Of a stretch of DNA of 64,000 bases, positions 1 through 8,051 are shown piece after piece (position 1 is the stretch's first letter; every line of letters starts with the position of its first letter). Position numbers and translations under genes: made by a program. The DNA is from Paraburkholderia madseniana (GTDB lineage: Bacteria > Pseudomonadota > Gammaproteobacteria > Burkholderiales > Burkholderiaceae): positions 30,112 through 94,111 of the forward strand of contig NZ_VOSW01000030.1 of assembly GCF_009690905.1 (NCBI RefSeq). Reading direction: 5' to 3'. The notes beneath the pieces are model-generated. The model worked only from the letters and a program-made list of their open reading frames with translations. It did no database searches and was not told the DNA's origin.

Positions 1-826
1 TCTTCGACACCTCGGCGACTTTGACTTCGAGCATCACCTGCTGCGGCGAGTCGACCGTCATCATGTTGATCACTTCGGCCGGCTTGCTGGTGCTCGAACT
101 CTGCTGATTCACGGGAGTCCCGTTGCCGAGGACACCGGTTCCGCTCTGCGATTGCTGGGTGGGCTGTGCGCTCGCAAAGGCCTTCGCGATCTCCAGCGCC
201 TGCTGGGCAGCCGGCGAGCTCGACACGCTTCCCCCGAGCACCAGGTTGCCCGCAGCGGTCGATACGCGGATGCCACGCTCGCCGGGCAACAGTTGTCCGA
301 GCGATTGCTGCAAGCCGTTGGCGTCGATGTTGACGATCACATCGATAATCTGGCATCCGCCGCTGCGTCCCTGAACGATCATGTTGGTCGTGCCGACCGC
401 CATGCCGACGAGGTAAAGCGTGCGCGGCGACACCAGCGTGGCTTGCACGATCGTCGGATTGCCGAGCGTGCGATTGCGTGCCGGTTCGGCGAGCGGCAAG
501 AGTGTCGACTTGCCGACCGGCACGACGACGCTGGTTTCTTCGTGGATCTCTCCAGTGCAGTTCGGGCCGCGCATTGGCACGGATGCGCCGGCTGCCCCGC
601 CAGCCGGCATTGGCGCCATGCTGACCATCATCGGCGTTGGCGCGCGGCCCACCGGCAACGGCGCATTCGGCCGGGCCTTCGCGAGCACTGGGCTCTCGAG
701 CGCTTCCTGCGCTGAGCCGTTTTGTGCGACAAGCAATCCGGTGCACAACGCCGAGGCGAGTACGACGCCGCTCAGCGAGCGGTTACGTATCGCACCACCG
801 GTTGAGAACCTCAGTTTCGTTTTCAT
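1..826 (-). CDS. cpaC: Flp/Tad pilus secretin CpaC/RcpA, 3' end cut by window edge
   Basis: Outer-membrane secretin through which the Flp pilus exits. The visible 275 residues start with a basic, hydrophobic signal peptide ending near AQNGSAQ, followed by the secretin N-domain (GKSTLLPLAEPARNRTLGNP, then a TTNMIVQGRSG segment). They end just as the secretin core begins (QQVMLEVKVAEVSK). The same order and many identical residues occur in the second secretin of this window (8992-10992), so the two are paralogues. The start at 826 is preceded by GGGGGCAGGAAA. The C-terminal half lies outside the window. It is the last visible gene of the minus-strand Tad locus, 104 bp after cpaB. Confidence 0.88.
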   Translation of the reverse strand, partial: MKTKLRFSTGGAIRNRSLSGVVLASALCTGLLVAQNGSAQEALESPVLAKARPNAPLPVGRAPTPMMVSMAPMPAGGAAGASVPMRGPNCTGEIHEETSVVVPVGKSTLLPLAEPARNRTLGNPTIVQATLVSPRTLYLVGMAVGTTNMIVQGRSGGCQIIDVIVNIDANGLQQSLGQLLPGERGIRVSTAAGNLVLGGSVSSSPAAQQALEIAKAFASAQPTQQSQSGTGVLGNGTPVNQQSSSTSKPAEVINMMTVDSPQQVMLEVKVAEVSK

Positions 827-930
827 TTTCCTGCCCCCGTTTCTCGACATCGGTCGATCGAGACTTCCGTTATTTGCCTTAGTGGTGCCAGTTGCAGCGG
901 CTCGTCTTCGCAGACGCCGCCGCATCCGCC

Positions 931-1767
931 CTAGAAACATTCGACACTGCCCAACGCACCCGAGAGGACGCCCACGCAATCTCGCTTCGCCGCTGGTCGT
1001 GCGGCGTAGTGCACGCGCGCCGGACGCGCGGGCAAAGCGGCAGGTGCCGAGGCCGGTACCGCTGCAGGTGTGCCGAGCAGCGTGAACTTCGTGGCGCCGC
1101 CGGTCGCCTGCATCGCCTTATCAACCTGGTTGCGCAACACCAGCGACAACGTGCCGACGCTGCGCGCAAGGTCGAGTTTTTCCGCCTGGTCAGGCGTGAC
1201 TTCGAGCGTGACCGCGTTGACGACCTTCGGCGCCGTGTCGTCGCGATTGACCTGCTGGGCCACCGCGAGCACCAGGATCTTTTCCAGCACAATCTTCGAG
1301 ATGCTTTGCTGAGCGTCGCTCTTGCCCGGTTCCTGAGTGTTCACGATGACGTCGACGTAGTTGCCCGGCAGCGCGAAGCCCGCTACGCCGACCACGTCGT
1401 TGACGCGGACCGTGATGGCGCGGCTACCTTCGCCGATGACAGCGGAGAGGCCGCCTTTGGTGCCGATCGGTGCGAGCTTCGCCTCGATCACGGGCTCGCC
1501 GCGCCCGAGACTCGTACGCACCACACGGCCCTCGAGCGATTTCGGATCGGTGAATGCACCCGGCGGCACACTTCCCGTCGGCCAGTTGACGGTGCGGATC
1601 AGGCTGGCGTTGAGCGGCTCGCCGAGACTGACATCGCCCGCCGCAACCGCGATAGGCGTAACCGCGTTCGACGAGGTTTGTATCAGCCATCGAGAAGCGA
1701 AGACCACGGCGGCCAGACCGGCCAGCATGGCGACGGCCAGCATGACTAAAGCGCGACTGTTTTTCAT
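931..1767 (-). CDS. cpaB: Flp pilus assembly protein CpaB/RcpC
   Basis: Predicted inner-membrane/periplasmic Tad assembly factor of 278 residues, the same length as the second CpaB in the window (8052-8888). An N-terminal membrane anchor (MKNSRALVMLAVAMLAGLAA) is followed by an SAF-type domain (GDVSLGEPLNASLIRTVNWP) and the conserved stretch RAITVRVNDVVGVAGFALPG. I chose the ATG at 1767 because AGGAG lies 8 bp upstream and the resulting N-terminus aligns with the paralogue; a start ten codons further up has no such site. It lies between the AAA+ ATPase and the secretin in the minus-strand locus. Confidence 0.9.
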   Translation of the reverse strand: MKNSRALVMLAVAMLAGLAAVVFASRWLIQTSSNAVTPIAVAAGDVSLGEPLNASLIRTVNWPTGSVPPGAFTDPKSLEGRVVRTSLGRGEPVIEAKLAPIGTKGGLSAVIGEGSRAITVRVNDVVGVAGFALPGNYVDVIVNTQEPGKSDAQQSISKIVLEKILVLAVAQQVNRDDTAPKVVNAVTLEVTPDQAEKLDLARSVGTLSLVLRNQVDKAMQATGGATKFTLLGTPAAVPASAPAALPARPARVHYAARPAAKRDCVGVLSGALGSVECF

Positions 1768-1804
1768 GGTGATACTCCTGCGTAGGTCGTTGGACACTTG
1801 CCGG

Positions 1805-3202
1805 TCAACCGGCGGCTAACTGTTGGCCCGGCCGGTCGGCCGTAGGTGGGTAAGTACTGTCGTGGTCCATCGCGGTGCCGAAATAGCTGTGCCATGCTTC
1901 GCGCAGTCCATCCCCCGTCACTTCGCGCGCCGTGCCGCGGTAGTGCGCCGTGGCGGAGACCAGATTGAGCAGATCGCCTGGATAGCAGGCCAGGAACGGT
2001 TTGCCGGTCGGGAGATGCAGGTTGTGGAGCAGGTAATCGAATGAGGCTTGCGTAGCAGTGAGCTTGAGTGCAGCACAACGCGCGTTGAAGACCGCGCGAT
2101 AGTCGTCGACCGATAAGGGTCCGACGTACAGCTTCGAGCCGAGCCGGCGCAGGAATGCGTCGTCGAATTGGGCCGGAGCAAGATTGGTGGAGAACACCGG
2201 CCATACGTCGAAGGGCGCAACGAAGCGCGAGCCGGATTGCAGCGTGAACTGATCGACACCCCGATCGAGCGGCATCAACCAGCGGTTGAGCAGGTCGTGA
2301 GGCGCGATGCGTTGGCGCCCAAGATCGTCGACGATATACAGACCCATGTTTGCTTTCATGTGCGGTGGTGCCTGGTAGAAGCCGGCCGTGGCGTCATGGC
2401 GCAGGTCGAGCGCTTCGAGCGTCAGCTCGCCGCCTGAGATCACCACCGGGCGGCGGCACATGCGCCAGCGCCGGTCGCTCGTCTGCGTCTGGCTCTGCTC
2501 GGGTGCGTCGCGATGCACGAGTGGATCGTAAAGCTGCACGATTTCGCCGCCGACGTAGAGCGCATAGGGAATCGGCACGTTGCCGCGCAGCAGCAGTCCG
2601 AGCCGCTCGGCGAGGAACGTTTTGCCGCTTCCTGCGAGGCCGTGCAGCATCAAAGGCCGCCCGGCATTGAGCGATGTCGCCGCTGCACCGAGCAACGCGT
2701 GATCGACGACCACGTCGCGAAATGCCGAACTTACGTCACCTTGCGTGATGCGGATCCAACGAACCCAATGTTCGCGCACGCTTGCTGCATAGTCGTCGAA
2801 CTCGACGGGGGCGGGGCCGCAATATCTGCAGCGCGTCATTTCGTCTTGTGCGAGATTGCGGCCGCTGTCCGTGAGGCGAAGCTGCACGTCGATGTCATTC
2901 GCGCCGCGGTGGGTGATCTCGACAAGGTGCTCGCGCACGAGAAATGCCAGCACGTCGTCGAGTACCCCCACCGACAACTTGTGCCGTTCGGCGAGATCCG
3001 CGAAACTCGACTTGCCGTGCAGCAGGACGGACTTGAGTACGAGCCGTGTCACGAACTCCTGCGGCAGTCCGGTTTCAGCGAGCGTGCGCGGAGCACGCAG
3101 CGACACGGTGGATTCTTCCGCATGACGGCCGTACGACGGCTCAGGCTCAGGAAGGTGCGTAACCTGTGCGACACTCCCGTTTTCAATGTTCTGCTGGTTC
3201 AT
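1805..3202 (-). CDS. AAA+ ATPase encoded within the Tad locus
   Basis: A 465-residue ATPase. Residues about 45-120 look like a winged-helix or wing-like domain (LKSVLLHGKSSFADLAERHK). A short CRYCG motif follows, then an AAA+ core with Walker A GLAGSGKT near 188-195 and a Walker B-like stretch LYIVDDLGRQR followed by an arginine-rich segment. It does not resemble the TadA secretion ATPase or the CpaE/TadZ ParA-like protein. It lies between the prepilin peptidase and cpaB and is co-oriented with both. AGGAG precedes the start by 8 bp. Its role in pilus biogenesis is unknown to me: it could be a regulator or a remodelling ATPase. The plus-strand Tad locus has no counterpart. Confidence 0.75.
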   Translation of the reverse strand: MNQQNIENGSVAQVTHLPEPEPSYGRHAEESTVSLRAPRTLAETGLPQEFVTRLVLKSVLLHGKSSFADLAERHKLSVGVLDDVLAFLVREHLVEITHRGANDIDVQLRLTDSGRNLAQDEMTRCRYCGPAPVEFDDYAASVREHWVRWIRITQGDVSSAFRDVVVDHALLGAAATSLNAGRPLMLHGLAGSGKTFLAERLGLLLRGNVPIPYALYVGGEIVQLYDPLVHRDAPEQSQTQTSDRRWRMCRRPVVISGGELTLEALDLRHDATAGFYQAPPHMKANMGLYIVDDLGRQRIAPHDLLNRWLMPLDRGVDQFTLQSGSRFVAPFDVWPVFSTNLAPAQFDDAFLRRLGSKLYVGPLSVDDYRAVFNARCAALKLTATQASFDYLLHNLHLPTGKPFLACYPGDLLNLVSATAHYRGTAREVTGDGLREAWHSYFGTAMDHDSTYPPTADRPGQQLAAG

Positions 3203-3290
3203 CGCTCTTTTCTCCTGCCCGGTTTGCGACCGGCATCACAGGCTGTACGGTTCGGCTGTCCATGCTGGCGGCAACCCCGGATTTCTTCGG

Positions 3291-3827
3291 CTATGCAGCC
3301 GATGCGAACAACACGCCTAAAGTCCCTGCGGCAATGGCAACGCCGTAGGGCAGTGATCCAACCGATTCGATCTGCTGGTACTGAGGAATCCCGGCTATCT
3401 GTCGTCCGGGGGTCCACATGCTGCTTACGATGCACCAGAGATTCACGAGCAATTGCCTCGCGCGACGGCGCCGCAAGGTGACACACAGTGACCAGATCCC
3501 GCCCGCGATGAACGTTGCCAGGGCGATACGGACGGTCATCGCCGGCCCGACCCAGGCGCCGATCGTCAGAAGCAGTTTCACGTCGCCGGCGGCCATGCCC
3601 CGCAACAGATAGAAGGGCAGCAGCACCGCGAACCCGGTCAGGGCGCCCATGAGCCAGTCCGCACTTCCGGCAAGCGGGCCGTTCAGCCGGATCTGCACGA
3701 TAAGTGCAGCGGCGAGGCCGATCGCGATGATCCGGTTCGGAATCCGCCGGCAAGTGAGATCCGTGCTGGCTGTCACGATGGCCAGCGCAATCACACATGC
3801 AGGAATGGGTTGTGGGGGCAGAAACAT
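3291..3827 (-). CDS. cpaA: Prepilin peptidase CpaA/TadV
   Basis: Small A24-type aspartic protease that cleaves Flp prepilins at the membrane. It has 178 residues with several hydrophobic segments. The two expected catalytic aspartates are visible: D23 in STDLTCRRIPNR and D82 in AAGDVKL. Both sit at the same positions in the plus-strand paralogue (7029-7547). The ribosome binding site is weak (GAGACC). It lies between the two flp genes and the AAA+ ATPase on the minus strand. A longer C-terminal tail than the paralogue (ending LFASAA) is unremarkable. Confidence 0.88.
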   Translation of the reverse strand: MFLPPQPIPACVIALAIVTASTDLTCRRIPNRIIAIGLAAALIVQIRLNGPLAGSADWLMGALTGFAVLLPFYLLRGMAAGDVKLLLTIGAWVGPAMTVRIALATFIAGGIWSLCVTLRRRRARQLLVNLWCIVSSMWTPGRQIAGIPQYQQIESVGSLPYGVAIAAGTLGVLFASAA

Positions 3828-4027
3828 GGCGGGTCTCGATGAGTTTTGTCTGCGTTTATGAACGTGCCGCCGTGACCTTGGTCGCGATGTGCTGATAGAT
3901 GTCGCTCCATGCGTGCATGGCTATCTCCCGAACTGATTCGTCGTCGGTTTCTGTCGACGGTGGAACACGCAATGATTCTGGGGAAGACGGGAGAGACGGA
4001 AAACCGCTCACCCGTCAAATCCCGTCT

Positions 4028-4246
4028 CTACAGATCGCTTGAGATGGTGTTGAACACCGCGTTCAGATCTGTCCCGACTAGCGCTACGGCAACGATGATG
4101 GCCACCGCGATTAGTGCGGCGATAAGGCCGTACTCGATGGCTGTCACGCCTTGTTCGTCCAACACGAAACGTCTGGTACGGGCTGCGTCGATCCGGAAGA
4201 GCTGCAGCAGCGTGACGCGCGATGCTGCTTCTCTCATCGCATTCAT
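4028..4246 (-). CDS. flp: Flp-type pilin with long leader
   Basis: Flp/Fap pilin precursor of 72 residues. The processing motif is clear: G33 followed by VTAIEYGLIAALIAVAII, the hydrophobic alpha-helix of the mature pilin, ending in NTISSDL. The leader before the cleavage site is 33 residues, about twice that of the other two pilins here (17 residues). The start is fixed by AGGAGTGACCT just upstream of the ATG. It is the second of two tandem pilin genes of the minus-strand locus, separated by about 97 bp. Confidence 0.88.
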   Translation of the reverse strand: MNAMREAASRVTLLQLFRIDAARTRRFVLDEQGVTAIEYGLIAALIAVAIIVAVALVGTDLNAVFNTISSDL

Positions 4247-4343
4247 AGGTCACTCCTGTCTTGGTTGGGGGAGTCCTGCGAGAATCGAGGACCCGGCGGA
4301 GACGGACAAATCAACGGCTGGTCATTGTCCGTCGGCCCGCCGC

Positions 4344-4514
4344 TTACAGGTCACTCGCGATCGTGTTGAAGACCCCAGTCAGCTTTGTGCCAACGAGCGT
4401 TACGGCGACAATGATGGCCACGGCGATCAGTGATGCGATCAGTCCGTATTCGATAGCGGTTACACCATCTTCGTCACGAACGAAACGCTTGGCTTGGGCG
4501 ATGATATGTTGCAT
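4344..4514 (-). CDS. flp: Flp-type pilin
   Basis: Type IVb pilin precursor of 56 residues: leader MQHIIAQAKRFVRDEDG, predicted cleavage after G17, then VTAIEYGLIASLIAVAII and a short C-terminus (NTIASDL). The open frame extends further upstream, but AAAGGAG immediately before this ATG and the match to the other pilins set the start at 4514. It is the first gene of the minus-strand Tad locus, so its promoter should lie in 4515-5030. Confidence 0.92.
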   Translation of the reverse strand: MQHIIAQAKRFVRDEDGVTAIEYGLIASLIAVAIIVAVTLVGTKLTGVFNTIASDL

Positions 4515-5033
4515 GGCTAACTCCTTTGGATGGCTAATTAATAACCCTTGGCCAGAATTGGCTGAGGGAAGGTACTGCTGGCACTGCAGAAAAAAGGGCG
4601 CCGAGTCTAGGCCGACCGTGTCGGCGTACACGCGGATGCGTGCAAACCTTTCGTGTCGGAAGAGTCGCTGCGAGGAAACAGATCACGAAGCGTGCGCCTG
4701 GCGAATTGCCACGCGTAGGGTCCGTGGAGATCATTGTCGGCGCGACGATGCGCGCAACGAATGATCGATGTGGGTGCTGCCGGGAACGTGAAGCCGGCGC
4801 CGCTGTGGCGACGGTGGGCCCGTCGTTTTGTTTGATCGGTCTTCATCTCGTGGTCCTTGCCTTCTGTTGCTCGTTATTGGCTTCCGGCCGCGTTGACCTG
4901 TACCGTATTCATACATAGTTAGTGGGCGGTTGACTGGAACACCAGCAACTAGAGGACTTGGAGGCACTCGCTGAAACTATGTAAGAATGCATCGAAATAC
5001 ATAGTTCAGTCGATGTCTGCGGCGGCCACAAAT
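4515..5033. other. Gene-free upstream region of the minus-strand Tad locus
   Basis: No convincing gene is present. An open frame of 79 codons on the minus strand (4607-4846) has no ribosome binding site and no recognisable sequence. The far end (4910-5010) is AT-rich and carries three copies of the 9-mer TACATAGTT or its complement. The flp promoter is expected here, but I could not identify a clear -35/-10 or -24/-12 pair on the minus strand. Confidence 0.5.
4912..5009. repeat. TACATAGTT repeats, partly palindromic
   Basis: TACATAGTT occurs at 4912-4920 and 4998-5006, and its complement AACTATGTA at 4975-4983. The latter two sit in an imperfect palindrome, CTGAAACTATGTA (4971-4983) against TACATAGTTCAG (4998-5009). 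They lie between the flp pilin genes and the IS21 remnant. They could be operator sites or the worn end of an insertion sequence. The related 15-mer CGAAATACATAGTTC also occurs on the opposite strand at 25762-25776. Confidence 0.45.
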
Positions 5034-5396
5034 TCACGTAAAAGGATCACGCTGGTCTTTCATGCGATAGCTTTTGCCTTCGATGACGGCGGTCTCGGCA
5101 TGATGGAGGACGAGATCGAGCAACGCGGAGGTCGACGTGCTGTCGTGATTTAAGATATCAACCCAGTGCTTAAACGCGGGATTGGAAGTGATGGTCACGC
5201 CGTGCTCATAGCGCTGGCTGATGATCTGAAACAGCGCGTCGGCACCCTGTTTGTCGATGGGTAAAAATCCCAGCTCGTCCACGATAAGCACGCGCGGTTT
5301 GACGTAGCGGCGCAGCTCGCGTTTGAGCCCGCCATGTGCGTACGCGGCGTTCACCGAGTTGATGATATCCACCGCGGTAGCGAAGAGCACAGAGGT
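5034..5396 (-). pseudogene. IS21-type IstB ATPase remnant (C-terminal part)
   Basis: C-terminal fragment of an IstB-like transposition helper ATPase: VLFATAVDIINSVNAAYAHG, the Walker B region VLIVDELGFLPIDKQGAD, and the typical end LHHAETAVIEGKSYRMKDQ. The N-terminal half, including Walker A, is missing. Homology starts abruptly near 5390, where the sequence switches to an unrelated fragment. No IstA gene is present. This is a dead mobile-element remnant, not a functional gene. Confidence 0.85.
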
Positions 5397-5464
5397 ACAT
5401 TGCGCGGGTCCGACCGGAACAACACCTCGCAACCCAGGCACTTACGCTGTCTTCGGTGTTTCAT
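5397..5464 (-). pseudogene. N-terminal fragment of a small CxxC protein joined to IstB
   Basis: Starting at an ATG at 5464, the minus strand reads MKHRRQRKCLGCEVLFRSD followed by PRN, then jumps into IstB sequence in another frame. From memory, this N-terminus matches a family of short cysteine-containing proteins found beside transposase genes in Proteobacteria, which would normally continue with more CxxC motifs. Only about 23 codons survive. The junction at about 5396 is a deletion or recombination scar. Confidence 0.5.
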
Positions 5465-5771
5465 GGACCGGCCCCCAAGGCGCCGATCATGCGCCGCCGC
5501 GCGCGAGCCGAGCCGACGTCGCGCGTGCGCGAAGAACAGACAAAACACCAGGCACAGCGACAGAAAGGGCCGAAGAAGAACCGAAGAAAACCAGGCTCTA
5601 GAGAGATGAATTCGAAGAAAATACCGGAAGAAAAAGCACTTTTGCGCCGTCAGTTTTTACGACTTTCAGATCGCCGATGACTTCCGCTCCCGATAGGCGT
5701 GCATCAATCCAGCATCGTGCCGCCCCGACACGCAGCGCCACGGGCGAGTGAGACCACCGGCTGGCGTTTCG

Positions 5772-5785
5772 TCTCAACTTTGAGA
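5772..5785. promoter_or_regulatory. Dyad TCTCAA-N2-TTGAGA, copy 1
   Basis: Perfect inverted repeat TCTCAA CT TTGAGA. The same dyad recurs 204 bp downstream at 5976-5989. Two identical dyads upstream of a pilus operon suggest binding sites for one dimeric regulator. Confidence 0.5.
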
Positions 5786-5899
5786 AAGCGGGTCAGCGGT
5801 GCTATTGCCGGCCGATGGAGTCTCGCTCAGAACGAAAATTTTGACCGGAACCCGTGCGCCCATCGGTGTCCAAGGCAATATTGCCGGCACTTTATTGGT

Positions 5900-5921
5900 G
5901 TTGCGCAAACCTTTGCGCAAC
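5900..5921. promoter_or_regulatory. Perfect 10-bp dyad GTTGCGCAAA / TTTGCGCAAC
   Basis: Ten-base arms separated by 2 bp, perfectly complementary, located between the two TCTCAA dyads. It looks like an operator for a dimeric regulator; no trailing U-run is present, so it is not a terminator. Confidence 0.5.
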
Positions 5922-5975
5922 AGCGCATTTTCCGCCAACTGCTTTTCGCTTTCCTTATTTAAGTGAGTGGAGCCG

Positions 5976-5989
5976 TCTCAATGTTGAGA
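5976..5989. promoter_or_regulatory. Dyad TCTCAA-N2-TTGAGA, copy 2
   Basis: Second perfect copy, extended by one more pair to GTCTCAA TG TTGAGAC (5975-5990). It lies about 290 bp upstream of the sigma54-like -24/-12 match, a usual distance for an enhancer-type site. Confidence 0.5.
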
Positions 5990-6279
5990 CGTTCCTGTCT
6001 ATGTGCGCCACCCCACCTATCTTTTGCATGGCGCCGCGCACCAGCGCCCGTTGCGTTTCCTCTGACCAAGGCTGCAGTGTGCTCTCAGCCATTACGCACG
6101 ACTCCGCGCGCTGCGGGTCGCTTTGTGCGTCAGCGAACAGAACGCTACGCGTTACGCGAAATTCGCGTTTCGGTTGAGTGGCTTCACTGAAACAGTTTGG
6201 TCGACGACGCCCTCAGCTATGCAGGCGGATTTCGGCTGGGAGTCCTGCGGCCCAGCAAATACAAGGCTTCCCGGGTACC

Positions 6280-6295
6280 TGGCACAGTCGTCGCT
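6280..6295 (+). promoter_or_regulatory. Sigma54-like -24/-12 promoter match
   Basis: TGGCACAGTCGTCGCT: the GG and GC doublets are exactly 10 bp apart and the -24 box TGGCAC is perfect. The -12 box TCGCT differs by one base from TTGCT. It points toward flp (6680), leaving a leader of about 370 nt. The match is a single site found by eye and could be chance. Confidence 0.4.
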
Positions 6296-6347
6296 AAACG
6301 TCCTGCACCGAGTAGCAACGCAGTAGACGCAGATTCAGATTCAGGTA

Positions 6348-6381
6348 CCGCTTGACTGCTGTCGGGGAAACAGTCAAGCGG
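6348..6381. repeat. 11-bp perfect inverted repeat in the flp leader
   Basis: CCGCTTGACTG (6348-6358) and CAGTCAAGCGG (6371-6381) with a 12-bp spacer. No T-run follows, so it is not a classical terminator. If transcribed from the upstream promoter match it would form a stable hairpin in the leader of the Tad operon. Confidence 0.5.
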
Positions 6382-6679
6382 CAACAACGGACCTCGAGGT
6401 CGCGATATGCCGATACGGCGAGGCGAACCCCGGAGGCCGGGCTGGGATGGCCGGTTGATTGGCTGGCCCGGCGCCTGGAACGAGGCAAGGACGGATTCGA
6501 TGCACCACCTGGCAATGCTGATGTGATGCACTCCTTGTGAATGCTTCGCATGGCCCAACCGGACGGCGCCGCTCGAGCCGCACCTTGCCCGGGCCGTTAA
6601 AACCGGCCAATGCTTCTGTACCCGGCCCGCAGCGGGTGCTTTCTTCTCTCTAAGTTTTTTAACGCAACGAGGACTGAAA

Positions 6680-6877
6680 ATGAAAACGATCATCAACGAA
6701 GTAAAGCGCTTTGTCCGTGAAGAAGACGGTGTCGCTGCGATCGAGTACGGCCTCCTGGCCGGGCTGATCGCGGTCATGATCATCGCCGGCGCCACGCTCG
6801 CGGGGACGAGCCTGAACACGCTGTTCGCCAACGTCGGGGCGCAGTTGAAGACCGCTGCGGCCAACGTGAATGGTTGA
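6680..6877 (+). CDS. flp: Flp-type pilin, first gene of the complete Tad locus
   Basis: Type IVb pilin precursor of 65 residues: leader MKTIINEVKRFVREEDG, predicted cleavage after G17, hydrophobic helix VAAIEYGLLAGLIAVMIIAG, and a C-terminus ending AAANVNG. GAGGACTGAAA precedes the ATG. It differs from the two minus-strand pilins in the mature helix (VAAIEY rather than VTAIEY). It is followed by the prepilin peptidase expected to process it. Confidence 0.92.
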   Translation: MKTIINEVKRFVREEDGVAAIEYGLLAGLIAVMIIAGATLAGTSLNTLFANVGAQLKTAAANVNG

Positions 6878-7028
6878 ATCGCAGGGGCCGTCCGGAGAGT
6901 CAATCGATGCCGCGAGCAGCGGTTGACGAGCCGGAGGGTTCGGGTGAGCTGGCGCTGTCGGCGTGCCTGGAAAGGCTCCCGCAACGCCGCCCCCGGACTT
7001 CGAACCACAGAATTCAACAGGTCTTGCC

Positions 7029-7547
7029 ATGAACACTTTCGCGTTTCCCACTGGGCTGTGTGTCTTCACGCTGGTAATCGCTGCCGCTGCATTCGATCTG
7101 CGCACGCGGCGCATCCCGAACGTGTTGGTCCTGCTCGGTTTGATCGCGGCGGTGCCGGTGCAGTGGACTGCGCATGGCGGAAGTGCAGGCGTGTTGCAGG
7201 GACTGGAAGGACTGGCGACGGGCATCGCGGTACTGCTTCCGTTTTACCTGCTGCGCGCCTTCGGCGCGGGCGACGTGAAGTTGATGGGCGCGCTTGGCGC
7301 ATTGGCCGGACCGTCCGCGGTGCTGCTGATCGCGCTCGCGACCTTCGTGGTGGGCGGACTCTGGTCGCTGGTCGTGGTGGTTCACCGGCGCCAGTTGCGC
7401 CACGCGAGCAACAGCCTGTTCCTGATGTTCGCCGGTTTGGCACAGCACAAGGTTCAAGGGGCAACGAGCGAAGCATCGCTCGGCCGGCTGCCCTACGGTG
7501 TGGCCATCGCGCTAGGGACGATGTCTGTGATGGTGTTGTTGCACTAG
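7029..7547 (+). CDS. cpaA: Prepilin peptidase CpaA/TadV
   Basis: A24-family membrane aspartic peptidase of 172 residues that processes Flp and the TadE-like pseudopilins. Catalytic aspartates D23 (AAFDLRTRRIPN) and D82 (GAGDVKL) are present and hydrophobic segments alternate as expected. I chose the ATG at 7029 because it aligns the protein with the minus-strand paralogue; the frame is open further upstream, but that part looks non-coding. The ribosome binding site is weak (AGGTC). Confidence 0.9.
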   Translation: MNTFAFPTGLCVFTLVIAAAAFDLRTRRIPNVLVLLGLIAAVPVQWTAHGGSAGVLQGLEGLATGIAVLLPFYLLRAFGAGDVKLMGALGALAGPSAVLLIALATFVVGGLWSLVVVVHRRQLRHASNSLFLMFAGLAQHKVQGATSEASLGRLPYGVAIALGTMSVMVLLH

Positions 7548-8051
7548 AAGGCGGTGTCGCACGAAGACCAGGGCGTCACGGGCGAAGCGCCGAAGAGACA
7601 CAGAAGAAGCACAGAAACGAATACAGGTCTGTCGAACGATCAAGCCCGCATTGAAGGGCGCGACGGGGACAACTAACAACAAAAAGCATGCCTTCACAGA
7701 AAGGCTTTCTTGGTACGGGGTTCAAGAATGGGCGAATTCAACGGCCCGACCGGCAGTCAGGAGATAGAGGCGGGTGTTCCTCCGTCTGCTGTAGACCGGT
7801 TGCTTCACCGCTTCAGGGGGGACGGTACCTGCCGGATGGGGAGGCCAGGTCGATACGACCGGTGTCCGGCACCCGTGAAGCGGCTGACTGCGGCGCGCTT
7901 CGACGCCGGCGTTGAACCTCGCTCCCTCCTGATTCGCCCCGTCCACTTTTCTGCGCGGCGGCGCCTTTTTAACTGCCGCCAGTCTTTCCTGATCTGAATT
8001 TATAGCAGTGCAGGCGCGAGCCTGACGAGTCAATCCGTTAAGGAGTGCGAC
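7548..8051 (+). other. Spacer between cpaA and cpaB
   Basis: About 500 bp without a credible gene. It contains an inverted repeat CCGCTTCA / TGAAGCGG with a long GC-rich spacer (about 7810-7884). Near the end it contains GGCGG...CCGCC around a T-rich loop (about 7960-7981). Whether it holds a second promoter for cpaB onward cannot be told by eye. Confidence 0.4.

Larger units (their letters stand above)
5465..6679. other. 1.2-kb gene-free regulatory region upstream of the complete Tad locus
   Basis: No open frame here has a ribosome binding site or family resemblance. The region holds several perfect dyads (annotated separately), a sigma54-like -24/-12 match at 6280-6295 and an 11-bp inverted repeat at 6348-6381, all upstream of the flp gene at 6680. 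This architecture resembles an enhancer-binding-protein-controlled promoter, but that is inference. Confidence 0.55.

Noticed and set aside
4607..4846. 79-codon minus-strand gene upstream of flp
   Set aside because: No ribosome binding site and no recognisable sequence; left as intergenic.
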